Shown here piece after piece: positions 1 through 12,250 of a stretch of DNA of 64,000 nt (its first letter is position 1; every line of letters starts with the position of its first letter). Source of the stretch: Hirsutella rhossiliensis. Its lineage: Eukaryota; Ascomycota; Sordariomycetes; Hypocreales; Ophiocordycipitaceae. The DNA is taken from NCBI RefSeq assembly GCF_020360975.1, contig NW_025408672.1, positions 1,922,001 to 1,986,000 on the forward strand, read 5' to 3'. Below the pieces are notes generated by a model. That model made no database searches. It worked only from the letters and a program-made list of their open reading frames with translations, and was not told where the DNA came from. The translations under genes were made by a program, and so were the position numbers.

Positions 1-954
1 ATTAAGTAAGTAACCCCTTCTTATTATAGTACTATCTAAGTTCGGTATTAATCTATATTCTAGATTACCTTTAAGGGTAAGGAGGCCGCTTATACCCTTT
101 ACTAAGTATAGTCTAAGGTTAATAGCCCTTCCCTTATTAAGGGTTTAGTATAGGAGCGCCTTTATTATACTACTTTAGAAACTTATATTTACGTTAGTTA
201 AAAGGCACCCGCCGCTAAAGGTAAGGGCGTATTAAGTAAGTCTACCCTTAGTTTAGCTATAGTCGCTAAGAATATTAAGACGCTTATATTAGCTTTTACC
301 TATTTTATAGATAATACCCGCTATATATATAAGTCCTTAGAAAAGTACTTCAGTAAGTTTAGCGATACTATTAAGACCTTAGCTTAAGTCGGGCCTAAGT
401 CGCTCTTAGTAACCTAGAAGACTCTTATAATAGTTAACGATCTTACTAACTATTTTTATCTTATTACTAGCGATAGCTTTAATAGTAAGGATAGCGGTTT
501 TAATCCTATTAGTTTTACTAGGCCCGTTCTAGCCCTAGTCCCTTTTAATAAAGGGAAGGGTAAAGGTAAGGGTAAGGTAGTAGCCGCGTTTAAGGCCCTA
601 TTTAAGGCTAAGACTAAGGAGTCCGTCGTTGTTACTATACTTATAGCTATTATAAAGCTAGCTTAAGAGCCTACTACGTCTCCTTTTAACGCTAAGCTAT
701 AGCCTAGTAGTTCTCTTAGCGCCGAGCTTGCCCTAAAGCGTCCCTATCTTATATCGCCTACCGATCTTACTAGCGCTCCTAACTTTATTTAGTAGCGTCT
801 TTATAGCTATTGCGGTTCGGTCCTAGCTAAGATTATCGCTAGTCTTAACCTTAATTAAATCTAGGGTTATAGTATAGGCTATAGCGAACGCCTCTATACC
901 GCTACTAGTATAGGTCCTACCTTAGTATAGACCTTAGTTATTACTTTATCTTAT
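1..954 (+). pseudogene. Unidentified Ser/Pro/Gln-rich reading frame, 5' part (split by copia-1)
   Basis: I do not recognise this gene. From about position 155 one plus-strand frame (around LETYIYVSQKAPAAKGKG) runs to the copia-1 insertion with stops only of the TAA/TAG type, each reachable from a Gln codon by one C-to-T change. It contains a Lys/Gly run (KGKGKGKG near 545-575), then a stretch that would be rich in Pro, Ser and Thr before mutation. The frame appears to resume at 7000 after the copia element. It could be an ORF1/gag of another retroelement or a broken host gene. No catalytic motif is visible. The 5' end lies outside the window. Minus-strand coding cannot be excluded. Confidence 0.35.
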
Positions 955-1522
955 TATAAGGAACGGTGTTCCTACTATAAATAAAGCAGCTATAATATAC
1001 TCTCCCGATTATATAAGCTAATAAGTAGTATATTAATTATAGACAAAATCTTATCCTATAGAGCAAGAATCGCTCGTTATTTTACATGTCATTATGCATT
1101 AAACGGGTTGCCGGTTATCGTATAATCGGGAATCGAAGGAACAGAGCTAGCTTAGAATACTAGCTAAGACCTCTTAAGAACACCGGCACGACCAACCTCC
1201 TTTAAACACGAATATCAGTGAAACCAAGACACTTCTAGACTCACTTAAGGTATCATGGAATTTCCTAGTCTTAGGGCTATACGGCAGCCTAAATCTGGTC
1301 CCGAAAGGTTCTTCCGTTTAGCTATAATTGTCTATATAAGACAGCATGTCCGCTAGTAGATAGATAGAGAATTATTAACTTTAACACCTCTTCTATACAC
1401 TAATATACTACCAATAAATTCCATTAAAAATCCTACCTTATACTCCTTCTTCCCCTCTATCACGTAGTCTTACGTGATTTATTAATTTCCTAAAATTCCG
1501 CTTTTACTTATATACCTTAAGA
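955..1522 (+). repeat. copia-1 5' LTR
   Basis: 568 bp, matching 6427-6994 over its full length. It begins tataaggaacgg and ends accttaaga. It keeps many CpA and TpG dinucleotides that the internal region has lost, so it is less mutated than the body of its own element. A third, more mutated copy lies alone at 28545-29124. Confidence 0.93.
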
Positions 1523-1537
1523 GGTTATAAGCCCGGC
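1523..1537 (+). promoter_or_regulatory. copia-1 primer-binding site (half-tRNA-iMet type)
   Basis: Directly after the 5' LTR the sequence reads GGTTATAAGCCCGGC. With one TpG-to-TpA change reverted it is complementary to the anticodon arm of initiator methionine tRNA, which ends ...GGGCTCATAACC. Drosophila copia and many relatives prime from such an internally cut tRNA rather than from the 3' CCA end. The match is by eye. The copia-2 family has nearly the same site. Confidence 0.7.
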
Positions 1538-1556
1538 TTGCTCCTTTTAAGCCGGG
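1532..1556 (+). other. Perfect 8-bp hairpin beside the copia-1 PBS
   Basis: CCCGGCTT (1532-1539) pairs with AAGCCGGG (1549-1556) around a 9-base loop. The left arm overlaps the 3' part of the primer-binding site, so folding would compete with tRNA annealing. It is GC-rich and intact in an otherwise AT-rich stretch. Function is inferred from position only. Confidence 0.6.
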
Positions 1557-1690
1557 AAATTAACTACTTATACCTTTGAAATTCCTCGTCGAAATATTTA
1601 ATTAAAATTCCTTTCGAAATTCCCCCTAACTTCTTTTACCTTCCTACGCTCTTAAACTCCCGACTAGACTTCTCGATCCCTATAAACGAA

Positions 1691-4600
1691 ATAATACCGA
1701 ATTTATATAAAATAGGTAGATAGAAAGAATATGAATTTACTAGACTTAAGGGAAATTTAAATTATACCTTATAGACTATAAGGATAGAAGCTATCCTTAT
1801 AAAAGAAAAGCTTATTGCTGCTCTAGAGCAAGCAAATTATATATAGACTATAGAGGCTTTATCTATAATATTCCTTCGAGTCGAAGATAGTCCCTTAATA
1901 TAAATTCGGCATCTAAAAAATACTAAAGAAGCGTGGGATAAGCTTAAAAAGCTATATAATCCGTCGAACTTTTCGTCGAATTATCTACTTATTAAGCAGC
2001 TCTTTAATCTTAGTCCCTCGGACTCTAATTTAGAAAAATACCTTTATAAGGTAAAGGAAATCTACGAGGATTTAAAATCCTATAATATAGAAATTCTAGA
2101 AGTTATTCTTATAGTATGGATTCTTAATTGCCTTAATAAGGAATTTAGAAGCTATATTATAAATATTACGCAGAGCCTTAGGTATAATTCTACGGCGTTT
2201 ACCCTCGAAACCCTTATAGCTAGTCTTTTAGACGAAGCTAGAAGAATAGAGGATATAGACGAATCTTCGGAGAAAACCTTCCTAATATAAAGGAAGCCTT
2301 AGAAATCCCATAGAAATTCTACGGATACTCCTTATTATAAGGAATATAAAAAACCAGGGCATTTTATAGTAAATTGCTATAAATTACACCCAAATAAGGC
2401 TCCCGCTTATTAGGTATTAAATAAAGGAAAAAGGGACGATAGGACTCGAATTTCTAAGAAGAGAAAATCTTCTTCTTCTTCTTCTAAGAAGAAATCCCCT
2501 TTTAGTAGCATTTCTACTACTAATAAAAGAAGGAAGGCTCGAATTACTAAGCTAGAGTCCGATTCGGAAGATAGTAATAAGGTCTTAAATATAGCTTCGC
2601 AAGAAAATATAGACCTAGATATCGACCTTATAGACCTTTCTAGGGCTCCGACCCCTATATAAACGTCTAAGGATTTAGAGGTAATTTTAACCTCTATAAA
2701 TACCCCTATAGTAGAAGCTAATAAAGACTCTCTTTTAGGACCTTTAAAAGCCTCGATTCCTAGAATAAAGGAATTAGTCTTAAAGGCAAGAGAAGGAGGA
2801 TTTCCTAGTTATAAGAATAAAAGGATCTTTAATTTTATATATAATACCGGAGCTACTAGGCATATAGTATCTAATAAGAATTTCCTTATTAACTATAAAG
2901 AAATTAAGTCTAAAGTTTACTAGGGAAAGGCTTCCTTTATATTAGTAAAAGGAAAGGGGGACTTAGTATTTAAGTTCCCGTATAGTAGAAAAAGGTATAT
3001 CCTTTAAGACTGCTTTTATATACCCGAATTAAGGGTAAATATACTATCCTAATCTTATTTTAATAATACCTATGCCTTAATAGGAGGAAATAAAGTCCTT
3101 TTATTAGATAATAAGGCTAAGGTCCTTACTAAAGGATTTCTTAGAAATAAATTATATTATATTCCTATAGAACCTTTATTAGAAAGCTAATTAATCCTTA
3201 TTACGTCTTTAAAAGCAAAGGATATAGATTTTTATACTTAGCACTTACGCTTAGGGCATATAAATAGTAGGGCTTTTTTAGAAATATTAAAAAGATATAA
3301 TAAGGATATAAAAATGCCTTTAGAAGAGGAAAATAAAATAAGGCAATGCGAAATATATATTAGAGCTAAAGCAACGAATAAGGTTAATAAATAACCTTTA
3401 TATAAGTCTTATTCTTATTTAGAAAAAATAGTATTAGATATTTAGGGGCTAATTAAAGTGCCTACTTATAATAAATATTACTATTATATTTATTTCCTAG
3501 ATATAGGAACCCGATATCTAGAAATATACCTTCTTCGAAAAAAGGGAGAAGCTCTAGATAGGTTCCTAGAATTTAAAAATAGGGTAGAAAATAACCTAAA
3601 AAATACTAGGATTAGAGAAGCATTTTCTAATAATACTAAAGAATTTATATATAAAATAAAGCTCTATTACGAAAAGAAGGAATTACCTTTAATTCTAGTC
3701 CTCCTAGGACGCCGGAATCTAATAGTAGAATAGAAAGAATAAATCGTACTATATTAGAAAAAGTACGAGCTCTTTTATTTACTACTAGGCTTCCTAAATA
3801 TCTATAGGGAGAAGCTGTTTTAATAGCTACCTATTTATATAATAGATCACCGTATTCTACGATAGGATTTAAAAGTCCTATAGAAAAGAGGGATAATATA
3901 ATACTACCCTTCGAGACCTTAAATAAAATTAAGACCTTTAGAAGCCTTATATATTATAAGAATAAAGACCCTAAAGATAAGCTAGATAATAGAGCTTTTA
4001 AGGGAATAATAGTAGGCTATTTAGAAAATGTATATAAAATCTAGGATTTTTCTAAGAGAAAGATTACTATCTCTAGAGATATTACTATACTAGAAAATAA
4101 ATTTATAAAAAATCTAGAAATCTCTAATAGTAATAATACCTTTGATTTTAATTCTATTCCGAATAAAGATAAGCTAGAAAGCTATATCCCTATAGAGGAA
4201 GCTACTAGAGAACCTAGAGATAAAAGTCCCTCGCCCTTTATAGAAGAAGAGTCTCTAAATAACGATCCTATTCTTACTACTAGTAAAATAGTAGTAGAAT
4301 TACCTAAGAAGCCGGAAGGGTTCGATTCTAACTATATCGAATACCCTAATATTAATTTATTTCTAAACTACGATTTTATAGAGTTAATTCTAGCTAGTAT
4401 AGAAAATTAGGATCTAAAAATTCTAAAGACCTATAAATAGGCAATAAATAGTCTTAAAATAGCATTTTAGAAAGATACTATAATTAAGGAAATTATCTAG
4501 CTAATTAAATATAAAACTTAGGAATTTTCCTACCTCCTAGGGATAGGAGGCTATAGGAGGCCGCTAGGTCTATACTATTAAGAAGGATAGTTAAAATAAT

Positions 4601-6058
4601 ATAATAAAATATAAAGCCCGTTTCGTAATATAGGGATTTAAGTAGATCTATAGCTTAGATTTCCTAGATACTTTCTCGACTATAGCTAGGCCTGAATCTA
4701 TTAGAATTCTACTTATTTTAGCTATTATCTACGAATTTAAAGCTTTATAAATAGATATAATAAATGCCTTTATATATACCGATATAGATAGCGAAGTATA
4801 TATCGATCTTCCTATAGGCTACGAAGAATACGCTCTTAAAGAATATTATTTAAAACATAGATTAGCTTATAAAGCTAAAGGAATTAAATTAACTAAATTC
4901 CTAGACCTATATAAAACCGGTTAAATTAAAGCAAAGCTAAAGAAAGCATTATATAGCCTAAAACAAAGTCCTAAGCTCTAGTATAATTATTTAAAAATTA
5001 TACTAAATAATCTTAGATTTCTTCCTCTTTTAATAGATAAAGGAGTATTTATAAATAAGGACTATAGTATAGCCTTAGCAATTTACGTCGACGACTTTCT
5101 TATAGTAGGGCCCTCTAAATCTATAATAGAAGAAAGATTATTTAAAGAATTATCTAAATTCCTAGATTTTACTATCTTAGGAGATATAAAAGACTTCTTA
5201 GGTCTAAATATTATAATAAACCGAGAAAATAAAGAGCTATATATATCCTAAGAAAATTATACCTTAAATAAATTAAAGGAATTTAATAAAGAAGGTTTAG
5301 GAACTTGAATTTACCCTATAGTAGGCTTTAAGCTTATAAAAGCAAAGGAATTACCTTCTAAGGAAGATATATTATAATTTTAGAAAGAAATAGGATCTCT
5401 ATTATACTTAGCCTTATTTACTAGGCTAGATATCTTATATTCTATAATTTCCTATACTAGATTCGCGGCTAAGCCCGACCAGACGTATTTTAAGGCTTTA
5501 AATATAATTTAGAAATATTTAAATAAATTCCCTAGCCTAAAGATTAAATATAATTGCAATATCCCTTTTACCTATCTATATATAAAGGGTTTTACCGACT
5601 CTAGCTAGGCGTCGGATTTAACGGACGGAAAATCCTTTTCCGGTTACTATTTTTATATATATAATAATATAATAAGCTAGGCTTACTCTAAGTAGAAAGC
5701 CGTTGCCCTTTCTACCTACGAAGCAGAGTATATTAGCCTTAGGGAGGTAAATAAAGAAGCTATTTATTTAAATATGCTTTTTAAAAATATTACTAAGGAT
5801 CTATCTATTAAGATTCCTAATACTATACCTCTTATTTTAACGGATAATACTACTGCTATTAAATTAGCAGAAAATCCGGAATTTTATAAAAGGTCTAAGT
5901 ATATAAGATTAGCCTATTACTATACTAGAACTAGTATAAGAGAAGGGGAAATTAGAGTTTTTTATATTAAATTAGAAGATAATATAGCTAATATTTTTAC
6001 GAAGGAATTAAGACCTAGATTACTCTATAAATTTAGAGACGGTCTATCCTTAATATAA
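1691..6058 (+). pseudogene. copia-1 gag-pol polyprotein (single frame, many RIP stops)
   Basis: One reading frame of about 1,455 codons carries all domains without a net frameshift. Gag about 1691-2440 has a UBN2-like segment (TKEAWDKLKKLY near 1926-1960). A CX2CX4HX4C zinc knuckle lies at 2336-2377, with the first two Cys now Tyr and the His and last Cys kept. The protease motif near 2840 reads YNTGA, so the catalytic Asp is now Asn. Integrase begins with a mutated WHLRLGH (3239-3259, Trp now TAG), followed by the core at about 3420-4000. RT about 4610-5330 has an intact YVDD at 5084-5095. RNase H about 5590-6058 includes STYEAEY. Nonsense codons sit at Gln and Trp positions. The original ATG is probably the ATA near 1691. 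The 3458-3733 and 5774-6058 open stretches are fragments of this frame. Confidence 0.9.
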
Positions 6059-6417
6059 GTTCCTAAGCAATTAAAAGGGGTTTTAGATATTTCTTATGCT
6101 TTCTATATCTTTCCCTACTAGGTTTTTCCTTTTAGGTTTCCTAGAGAAATATTTACTAGGTTTTTATCTATTAAGATTTTCCTAGTAATAATAGGTTTTA
6201 CCTTATATAAGGTTATCCTATAAATAATTATTATAACTATAGATTTTTCCTACTATAGGTTTTCTAATAGTATATACCTAAGGATTTTTTTTCCTAAGAA
6301 AGAATAGGTTTTTATATATCCTATTAAGGTATAAGAATGGTTTTCCTAAATTAGGTTTTTACCCTATATATATACTACTATAAATAAATTAGTAAAGAGT
6401 ATATAAATCTACTCTTT
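6059..6417 (+). other. copia-1 3' untranslated region
   Basis: Between the RNase H stop and the polypurine tract. AT-rich, with repeated ggttttt / cctaag blocks. I see no reading frame or known motif. Confidence 0.6.
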
Positions 6418-6426
6418 AAGGGAGGC
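6418..6426 (+). promoter_or_regulatory. copia-1 polypurine tract
   Basis: AAGGGAGGC lies immediately before the 3' LTR, the expected place for the plus-strand primer in reverse transcription. Confidence 0.7.
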
Positions 6427-6994
6427 TATAAGGAACGGTGTTCCTACTATAAATAAAGCAGCTATAATATACTCTCCCGATTATATAAGCCAATAAGTAG
6501 TATATTAATTATAGACAAAATCTCATCCTATAGAGCATGAATCGCTCGTTATTTTGCATGTTATTATGCATTAAACGGGTTGCCGGTTATCGTATAATCG
6601 GGAATCGAAGGAACAGAGCTAGCTTAGAATGCTAGCTAAGACCTCTTAAGAATACCGGCACGACCAACCTCCTTTAAACACGAATATCAGTGAAACCAAG
6701 ACACTTCTAGACTCACTTAAGGTATCACGGAATTCCCTAGTCTTAGGGCTATACGGCAGCCTAAATCTAGTCCCGAAAGGTTCTTCCGTTCAGCTACAAT
6801 TATCTATATAAGACAGCATGTCCGCTGGTAGATAGATAGAGAATTATTAACTTTAACACCTCTTCTATACACTAATACACTACCAATAAATTCCATTGAA
6901 AATCCTACCTTATACTCATTCTTCCCCTCTATTACGTAGTCTTACGTAATTTATTAATTTCCTAAAATTCCGCTTTTACTTATATACCTTAAGA
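6427..6994 (+). repeat. copia-1 3' LTR
   Basis: 568 bp, pairing with 955-1522. Most differences are C/T or G/A. Followed by the TSD copy cttat (6995-6999). Confidence 0.93.
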
Positions 6995-6999
6995 CTTAT

Positions 7000-7440
7000 A
7001 CGCTAGCCGTTTAAGCTAGCTTTAGTTTAAGTTTAGGGTTAGGTCTATCTAGTCGTTATTAGGCTTCTTATAGTAGTAGTAGTCCCTATACTCCTTATAA
7101 GCCTTAGGTTACTCCCTCCTATACCCTATATACTACCTTAAAGGGGTTTTATTATTCCTACTATAATAATAAGGCGGACGTTACTATTAATAAGCTAGGC
7201 TAAGGTTATAGTTTAAGGGGGAGGGCTAGTTATTAGCTTTATCTTAGTTTAGTTCTAAGTTAAGTCTTATTTAGTTATAGTCTTTTAGTAGTAGGTCTTA
7301 TTTTATAGCTATTAAGGTCGGTTTAGTTAGGTTATATTAGTTTTATTTAGTTTATAGTTTAATTAGCGAGGTTTACGCTTAGTTTAGGTTTAGTTTAGTT
7401 AAAGCTATAGTCTTATTATTATAAGTCCTCTCCTTTCCTA
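7000..7440 (+). pseudogene. Unidentified Ser/Pro/Gln-rich reading frame, 3' part
   Basis: Continuation of the 1-954 frame on the far side of copia-1. The frame starting TAC GCT AGC at 6999 stays free of TGA and contains only TAG/TAA stops. These include four consecutive TAG (near 7070) and three TAA (near 7160-7170), which would be poly-Gln (CAG/CAA) before RIP. The restored product would be Gln/Pro/Ser-rich. On the minus strand the same bases would read poly-Leu, so orientation is not certain. No family recognised. Confidence 0.3.
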
Positions 7441-7499
7441 GATCGCCTTAATAAGGGAAGTAGTTAGCTAAGGTAGTCTTAGTTAAGGCCGCTCTATCC

Positions 7500-10400
7500 T
7501 TAGCGCGACCCTAGTCCTATTATCTAGTATATCTATATATAGCCTTTAAGCTAGGTCGAACTAATAGAGCTTACTTAAGTAAAGGAACTATTACGCTAGT
7601 AGCGCTACTATCTTTTTCCCTTAAAGGCCCGCTCTTATATTACCTATATCCTAGGCCTATATTAAAAGGGACTCCCTTACCTTTACTATTAATAAATAGT
7701 CGATTATTATATAGTAAATAGTATCTTATCTTTATCTATAAGTATATATTAGCGAAACTATACTAAGGACTTATTAGTTAAAGAGGAAGTTATTAAGCAC
7801 GATCTTTCCTATATATATCTAAGTAATTACTATATTAATATACTTAGGGAGGCCCTTATAACGGTCTAGTATTATTACTTTATCGAACTAAGGTAGGAAG
7901 TTAGTAGGGTAAAGGGTAGTTTAGTATTATTAGATTACGTTTTCCTTAGCGTTTTATTAAGCGGCCTATTCCTTATTTAGCCTTTTAAGCGACTTAGCTT
8001 TATTTAAGAGGTCGTTTAATCTTATCTAGCCCTAGACCCCCCTTATCTCTTCTATAAGGGGGGGTCTACTTAGAGGTAGCGCCGCCGCTAAAGGTCTACT
8101 CTCTCTTTAGCGTCGCCTCCTTTTAAGTATACCTACGACCGCGTTAAACGCGCGTTAGATTTAGCCTAGGAGCCCTAAGTCCTTTAGCCTTTAAAAGGTA
8201 TCTATTATTCTTTAGTTTAAGTAGAGGTTAATTAAGGGCACCTATACCTCCGCTTTAACTTAGTAGACTAAGGTCGCGCGGTAGGCGCTTATTACTACTT
8301 AAAAGTAAGCTAACTAGTCCTAGGTAAGGTCCTATATAATTTTATATAGTTTCCCTTTTATAAGTATTATCTTATAGAATATAACTATAGTATAAGAGAT
8401 TAAGGATTAGATTACCTTACTATAGACTTCCTTAGTATATAGTAAGGTATAGCCCTATATAGACGCCGCGAGCCTAGTTAGGGCTATAGTCTAGCGCTTT
8501 AACTTTACTTAAAGCTATTTTAAGTATACCTTTTAATATAGTTTCTAGTATACCTAAACCCTTAATAGGCGGGCCTCTTAGACCGGAGTTACTATATCGG
8601 CCCTAAGGTAGACCGGCGTCGTTATCGCTTATCTCCTTTATATAAAGTATAGTAATTCGCTCTTTAATAGTTTAAAAGTAACCGCGAACTTAGTCGCTTA
8701 CTCCGCGTATACCCTCTAAGCTTCCTTTAAGCGTACTACTATAGTAGCCTTATTAGGTCTAATATTAACTATATTTATATCGTTAGCGAAGCTAATAATA
8801 TAAATACTATATATCGTACTAAGCCTTTTATATAAAGGGGTTATATAGTATAGAAATAGGATCGGGGATAAGGGGGAGCCTTAAAGGACTCTTATTAATA
8901 CCTAAGTTAGCTTTAAGGTCCTCTTATTAAAGTAAAGGGTCGATCTTCTATCGCTTATAAAGCTCTATATTAAGCTTATAAGCTATCTAAGGTATCCCTT
9001 AAGCTTTAGTTCCCTTATAAGCTTATTATAGTTAACCGTATTAAATACGCCTTTAATATCTAGCTATAAGAACGATACGATGCCCCTCTAAGCTTACGTC
9101 GCGTATACTAATTCTATTACTAATAGGATTACTGCCTTTATAAAGCGTTCCTTCTTATTTCCTATTTATCCGTTTAATAAGATACCGTTTACCTTTACTA
9201 CTCCCGCTATCTTTTAAGCTAATATTTACTTAAGTACTTTTCCTACTATAGGTAAGAGGGAAATTAGTCTTTATCCCCTTACTATATAGTAAGCTTCCGG
9301 CCTCTTACCTAGCTTTTAAATAACTACTACGTTCGCGCTATAGAACTAACCTAGGAAATATAAGAGTTAAGTATAAGCGTTAAAGATTATAGCTAGTTAC
9401 TAAACTAAGGCTAGGCTATACTTCTTAATAAACCTTAAGGGGACGCTATTTAGACCCGCTGCTTTCTAGCTTACTATCTTACCTAGCGCCCCTATAACGT
9501 CGGCTAGCTAGATCTATTAATTAACTATAAGGGTCGCCTCGGCTATAGGCTAAGGTAGCCCTTAGGTCGTACCGGCCTTTAGTAAGAAGAACTTAGCGGC
9601 TAATAGCTAAGCCTTCTTTTTAAAGGTTTCCGTTAGTTAGTCCTCGCCTTCCTTAACTAGTAGTAGAATATAGGTCGGTTTTAATAATAGCCTATTATAA
9701 AGTTTAGCTTACCTTTTTATATTTTAAAGCTTAGTATTATTAGCGCTAAATTCCTCTAAGAACTCGCGCTAGTAGGCCCTCCTTACCTCGCGGACGGTCT
9801 ACTTTTAAGCTATAGATACCTTATATAGGTCTTCCTAGTTCGCCTTATTCCTTTCTTACTTATACTTCCTTCTTACCCTCTTAGCCTCCCTTATCGCTCT
9901 CCTTACTTTTAGGGTAAACTATATATTGCCCTTAAGTAATACTCGCCCTTAGCGTAGAACTATAGCTATCGCGATCTATATTAAAGTAGTAAAGATATAG
10001 TCTAGGTCTTTATTAATATCCTTAAGCGTCTAAAGTATTAGCTAGTATAGTCCTAGCTAAGATATAGTCTTAGCTTTAACTAGCTTTACTTTTACTTCTT
10101 TCTACCTTAGGGCCGGTTTAGGTACTTAGGCCTAGGTATCGACCTATAGTATAATAGTTTAAGGGATATAGTCTAACCTAGTTAGGTCTAGGTCGGGCTT
10201 AGTATACTATATCTTAGTCTTTAGTATTACTTAAGCTAGGTTAATAGTACTATCCCTTTAACTATAGAAAAATCTTATATACTCCCCTTTTAAGGTAGTA
10301 AGTTTAAGTTATAGTTTTATCGCTTTTTATATAAATTATATCGCGCTATCTAAGGTTCTATTATATTTATCTTAAAGTAAGTAATAAATATTAAAGTCCC

Positions 10401-11150
10401 TTACTATTACTATAAGGTACTTTAGTTTAATTACGCTTAGGTTATATAGTACTCTAGCCTTTATAGCTCTTAGTAGTAAGTAAATCGCTTATAGTTTAAT
10501 ACTATCCCTAAAAATTACCTTACTTTAGTTTAGTTTAGACTAAAGCGACTAAGTCCCTAGCCTAAGCTTTTTATATATATATAGTATATACCTCCCCTCC
10601 TTATAAACTAAGCTATAAGGCGCCGCTCTAAGGGGGGGGGGCCGCCTCTTAGTATAGCTTTTACTTCTTATAGTACTATTAAGTTAAAGCCGGCCTAGTA
10701 GTAAAGCGCTAACTAAGCTAGCTTATATCTTTTTTATATATTTTAGAATAGTACTTTTAGTTATATATAGGTAGGGTTAAGGTAAAAGGGGTTATTTATA
10801 TAAAGAGGGAGGCGCTCTATCTCCTAGCGCTTCTTTATTTACTATACCTATAAATATCGTTTATACTCGGTTCGGCCTCCCTAGCCTTACTAGCTAGCGG
10901 GTATCTTAAGCTTAACCTCTTATCTTAGCGCGGTCTACTTAGTCCCCTCTTTTAGACCGCGGTCGATTTAAGAACGCCCTAGGTTTTAATAGTAAGGAGT
11001 ACCTATTACTTAGTATATATCTAAGTATTCGCGAACTATTAAGGTTAACGTAAGTAGTTTTCCCTTACTTTTTCCTAGGCTTTATTCGCTATAGGGTAAG
11101 TCTAGGTCTATAATAAGTAGTCCCCTTAGTATAAGATATAGTTATAAGGG
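7500..11150 (-). pseudogene. LINE ORF2: endonuclease / reverse transcriptase / Cys-His tail
   Basis: Endonuclease: minus-strand V-R-D-F-N-I-Y-Y at about 10381-10407 matches the (G)DFNxHH motif of apurinic-type LINE endonucleases, with both His now Tyr. RT: LDIKGVFNTVN at about 9031-9063 holds the first catalytic Asp. The FADD motif at 8779-8790 reads F-A-N-D, so one catalytic Asp is lost. The tail at about 7660-7840 reads like QIxTGKIxLNNFL..., the segment that precedes a CxC...H...C cluster in Tad1-type proteins, with Cys codons turned to Tyr. Many TAA/TAG stops. Non-functional. A homopolymer of G (10631-10640) lies in the endonuclease region. Confidence 0.75.
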
Positions 11151-11159
11151 ATTTTGCCC

Positions 11160-12250
11160 TTCTTAGCCCTATATTTATCCTTACCTCTATTATATACTAT
11201 ACTCCTATATTAGCTATAAAGTTATATTAATATATATCGCTTAGTAATATAGCTATATTTATAGTAGTTATAGTACCTTTATAGTTAAACTAACTTATTA
11301 TATAGTTTATATTAAAAGATTTATACTTTAAGGACTAGGCCTAGGTTATAGAGCCTATTAGCCTCTTTTAAGCTACCGACCTTAATAAGTATAGTTATTA
11401 CTATCGATATCTTAAATTAAGGGTATAGCGCTTAGGCCTAAAGGAACTTAACTTTATTTACCTCTATAATCTTATAGAGTAATCGCTCCCTATCTACTAT
11501 CGCTACCCTTAAGAGAACGTTCTTAGCGACTACTATATATATATAGTAGGAGATTATAGCCTTTAGTCTAAATATAGCCTTAACCTAGCCTTAGTCCTTT
11601 TAGTAGGCTCTTACTATAGTATTAAATATAGCCGCGATATCTCTACTTTAAAGGCGCTTTACCGCTATAGCGCTTATAGCTTTTAAGGCTATATTTACCG
11701 CCTTTACTATATCCTTTAGTTCGCGGCTTAGGATTTTAAGCGGTGCCTTAGTAAGGACTACGATAATCTTATATTTATAACGCGGTAGGACCTATTTTAC
11801 TATAGCTTTATATTAGGTCGGTCCCTTAGTCTTAGCTATAACCGCGGCCTAGGTTCGCTTAAGGCCCCCTAGGCTTAAAGCGATACTTAAGCGGAGTTCT
11901 TCCTTAACTACCTTCTTAATTATATCCTAGATTATTATCTTAAAGCTCTTATCCGCTTAAAGTACTACTAACGACGAGCTACTAGCGCGGCTCTTTACCT
12001 TAGAGAGCTATTTAACTACTACCTATACCCTACCGAACTATACGCTAAGGATAAAGCCCGTAAGTTCGTTATATACTACTTTTTCTATAAGGTCGCTCGG
12101 CGCCTAAGCTAGTATTATATCGCTGCTTTAGGTTTATTAACTCGCTTTATTAAGGTATATAAATTTAAGTAGCGTCTCTTTATACTATACGCTTTAATCG
12201 AGCCCGGTATATTAAGGGCCGCTATTATATTTACCTACCCCTTAGCCTTA
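11160..12250 (-). pseudogene. LINE ORF1 (gag-like nucleic-acid-binding protein)
   Basis: A minus-strand frame upstream of ORF2 reads (about 11950-11560) KKVVKEELRLS..., LGGLKRT and VKRLxSxDIAAIFNT. The KRL-SGDI pattern is typical of ORF1 of Tad1-like LINEs. All stops are of TAA/TAG type. Zinc knuckles expected at the C-terminus are not clearly readable because Cys codons are the preferred RIP victims. Assignment rests on position and this motif. Confidence 0.5.

Larger units (their letters stand above)
955..6994 (+). mobile_element. copia-1: full-length Ty1/copia LTR retrotransposon, RIP-degraded
   Basis: A complete element: LTR (955-1522), primer-binding site, one gag-pol frame, polypurine tract, LTR (6427-6994). 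Both LTRs are 568 bp. The 5-bp duplication cttat flanks it at 950-954 and 6995-6999. Domain order gag, protease, integrase, RT, RNase H is the copia (Pseudoviridae) order. LTR termini read TATAAGG and CCTTAAGA; the first is probably TGTAAGG before mutation. The two LTRs differ at about 20 sites, nearly all transitions, as expected of RIP rather than ordinary drift. The element is dead, with dozens of nonsense codons in gag-pol. It lies inside an unidentified plus-strand reading frame. Confidence 0.93.

Noticed and set aside
3458..6058. The 91-aa and 94-aa open frames as separate genes
   Set aside because: They are uninterrupted pieces of the copia-1 gag-pol frame (integrase and RNase H).
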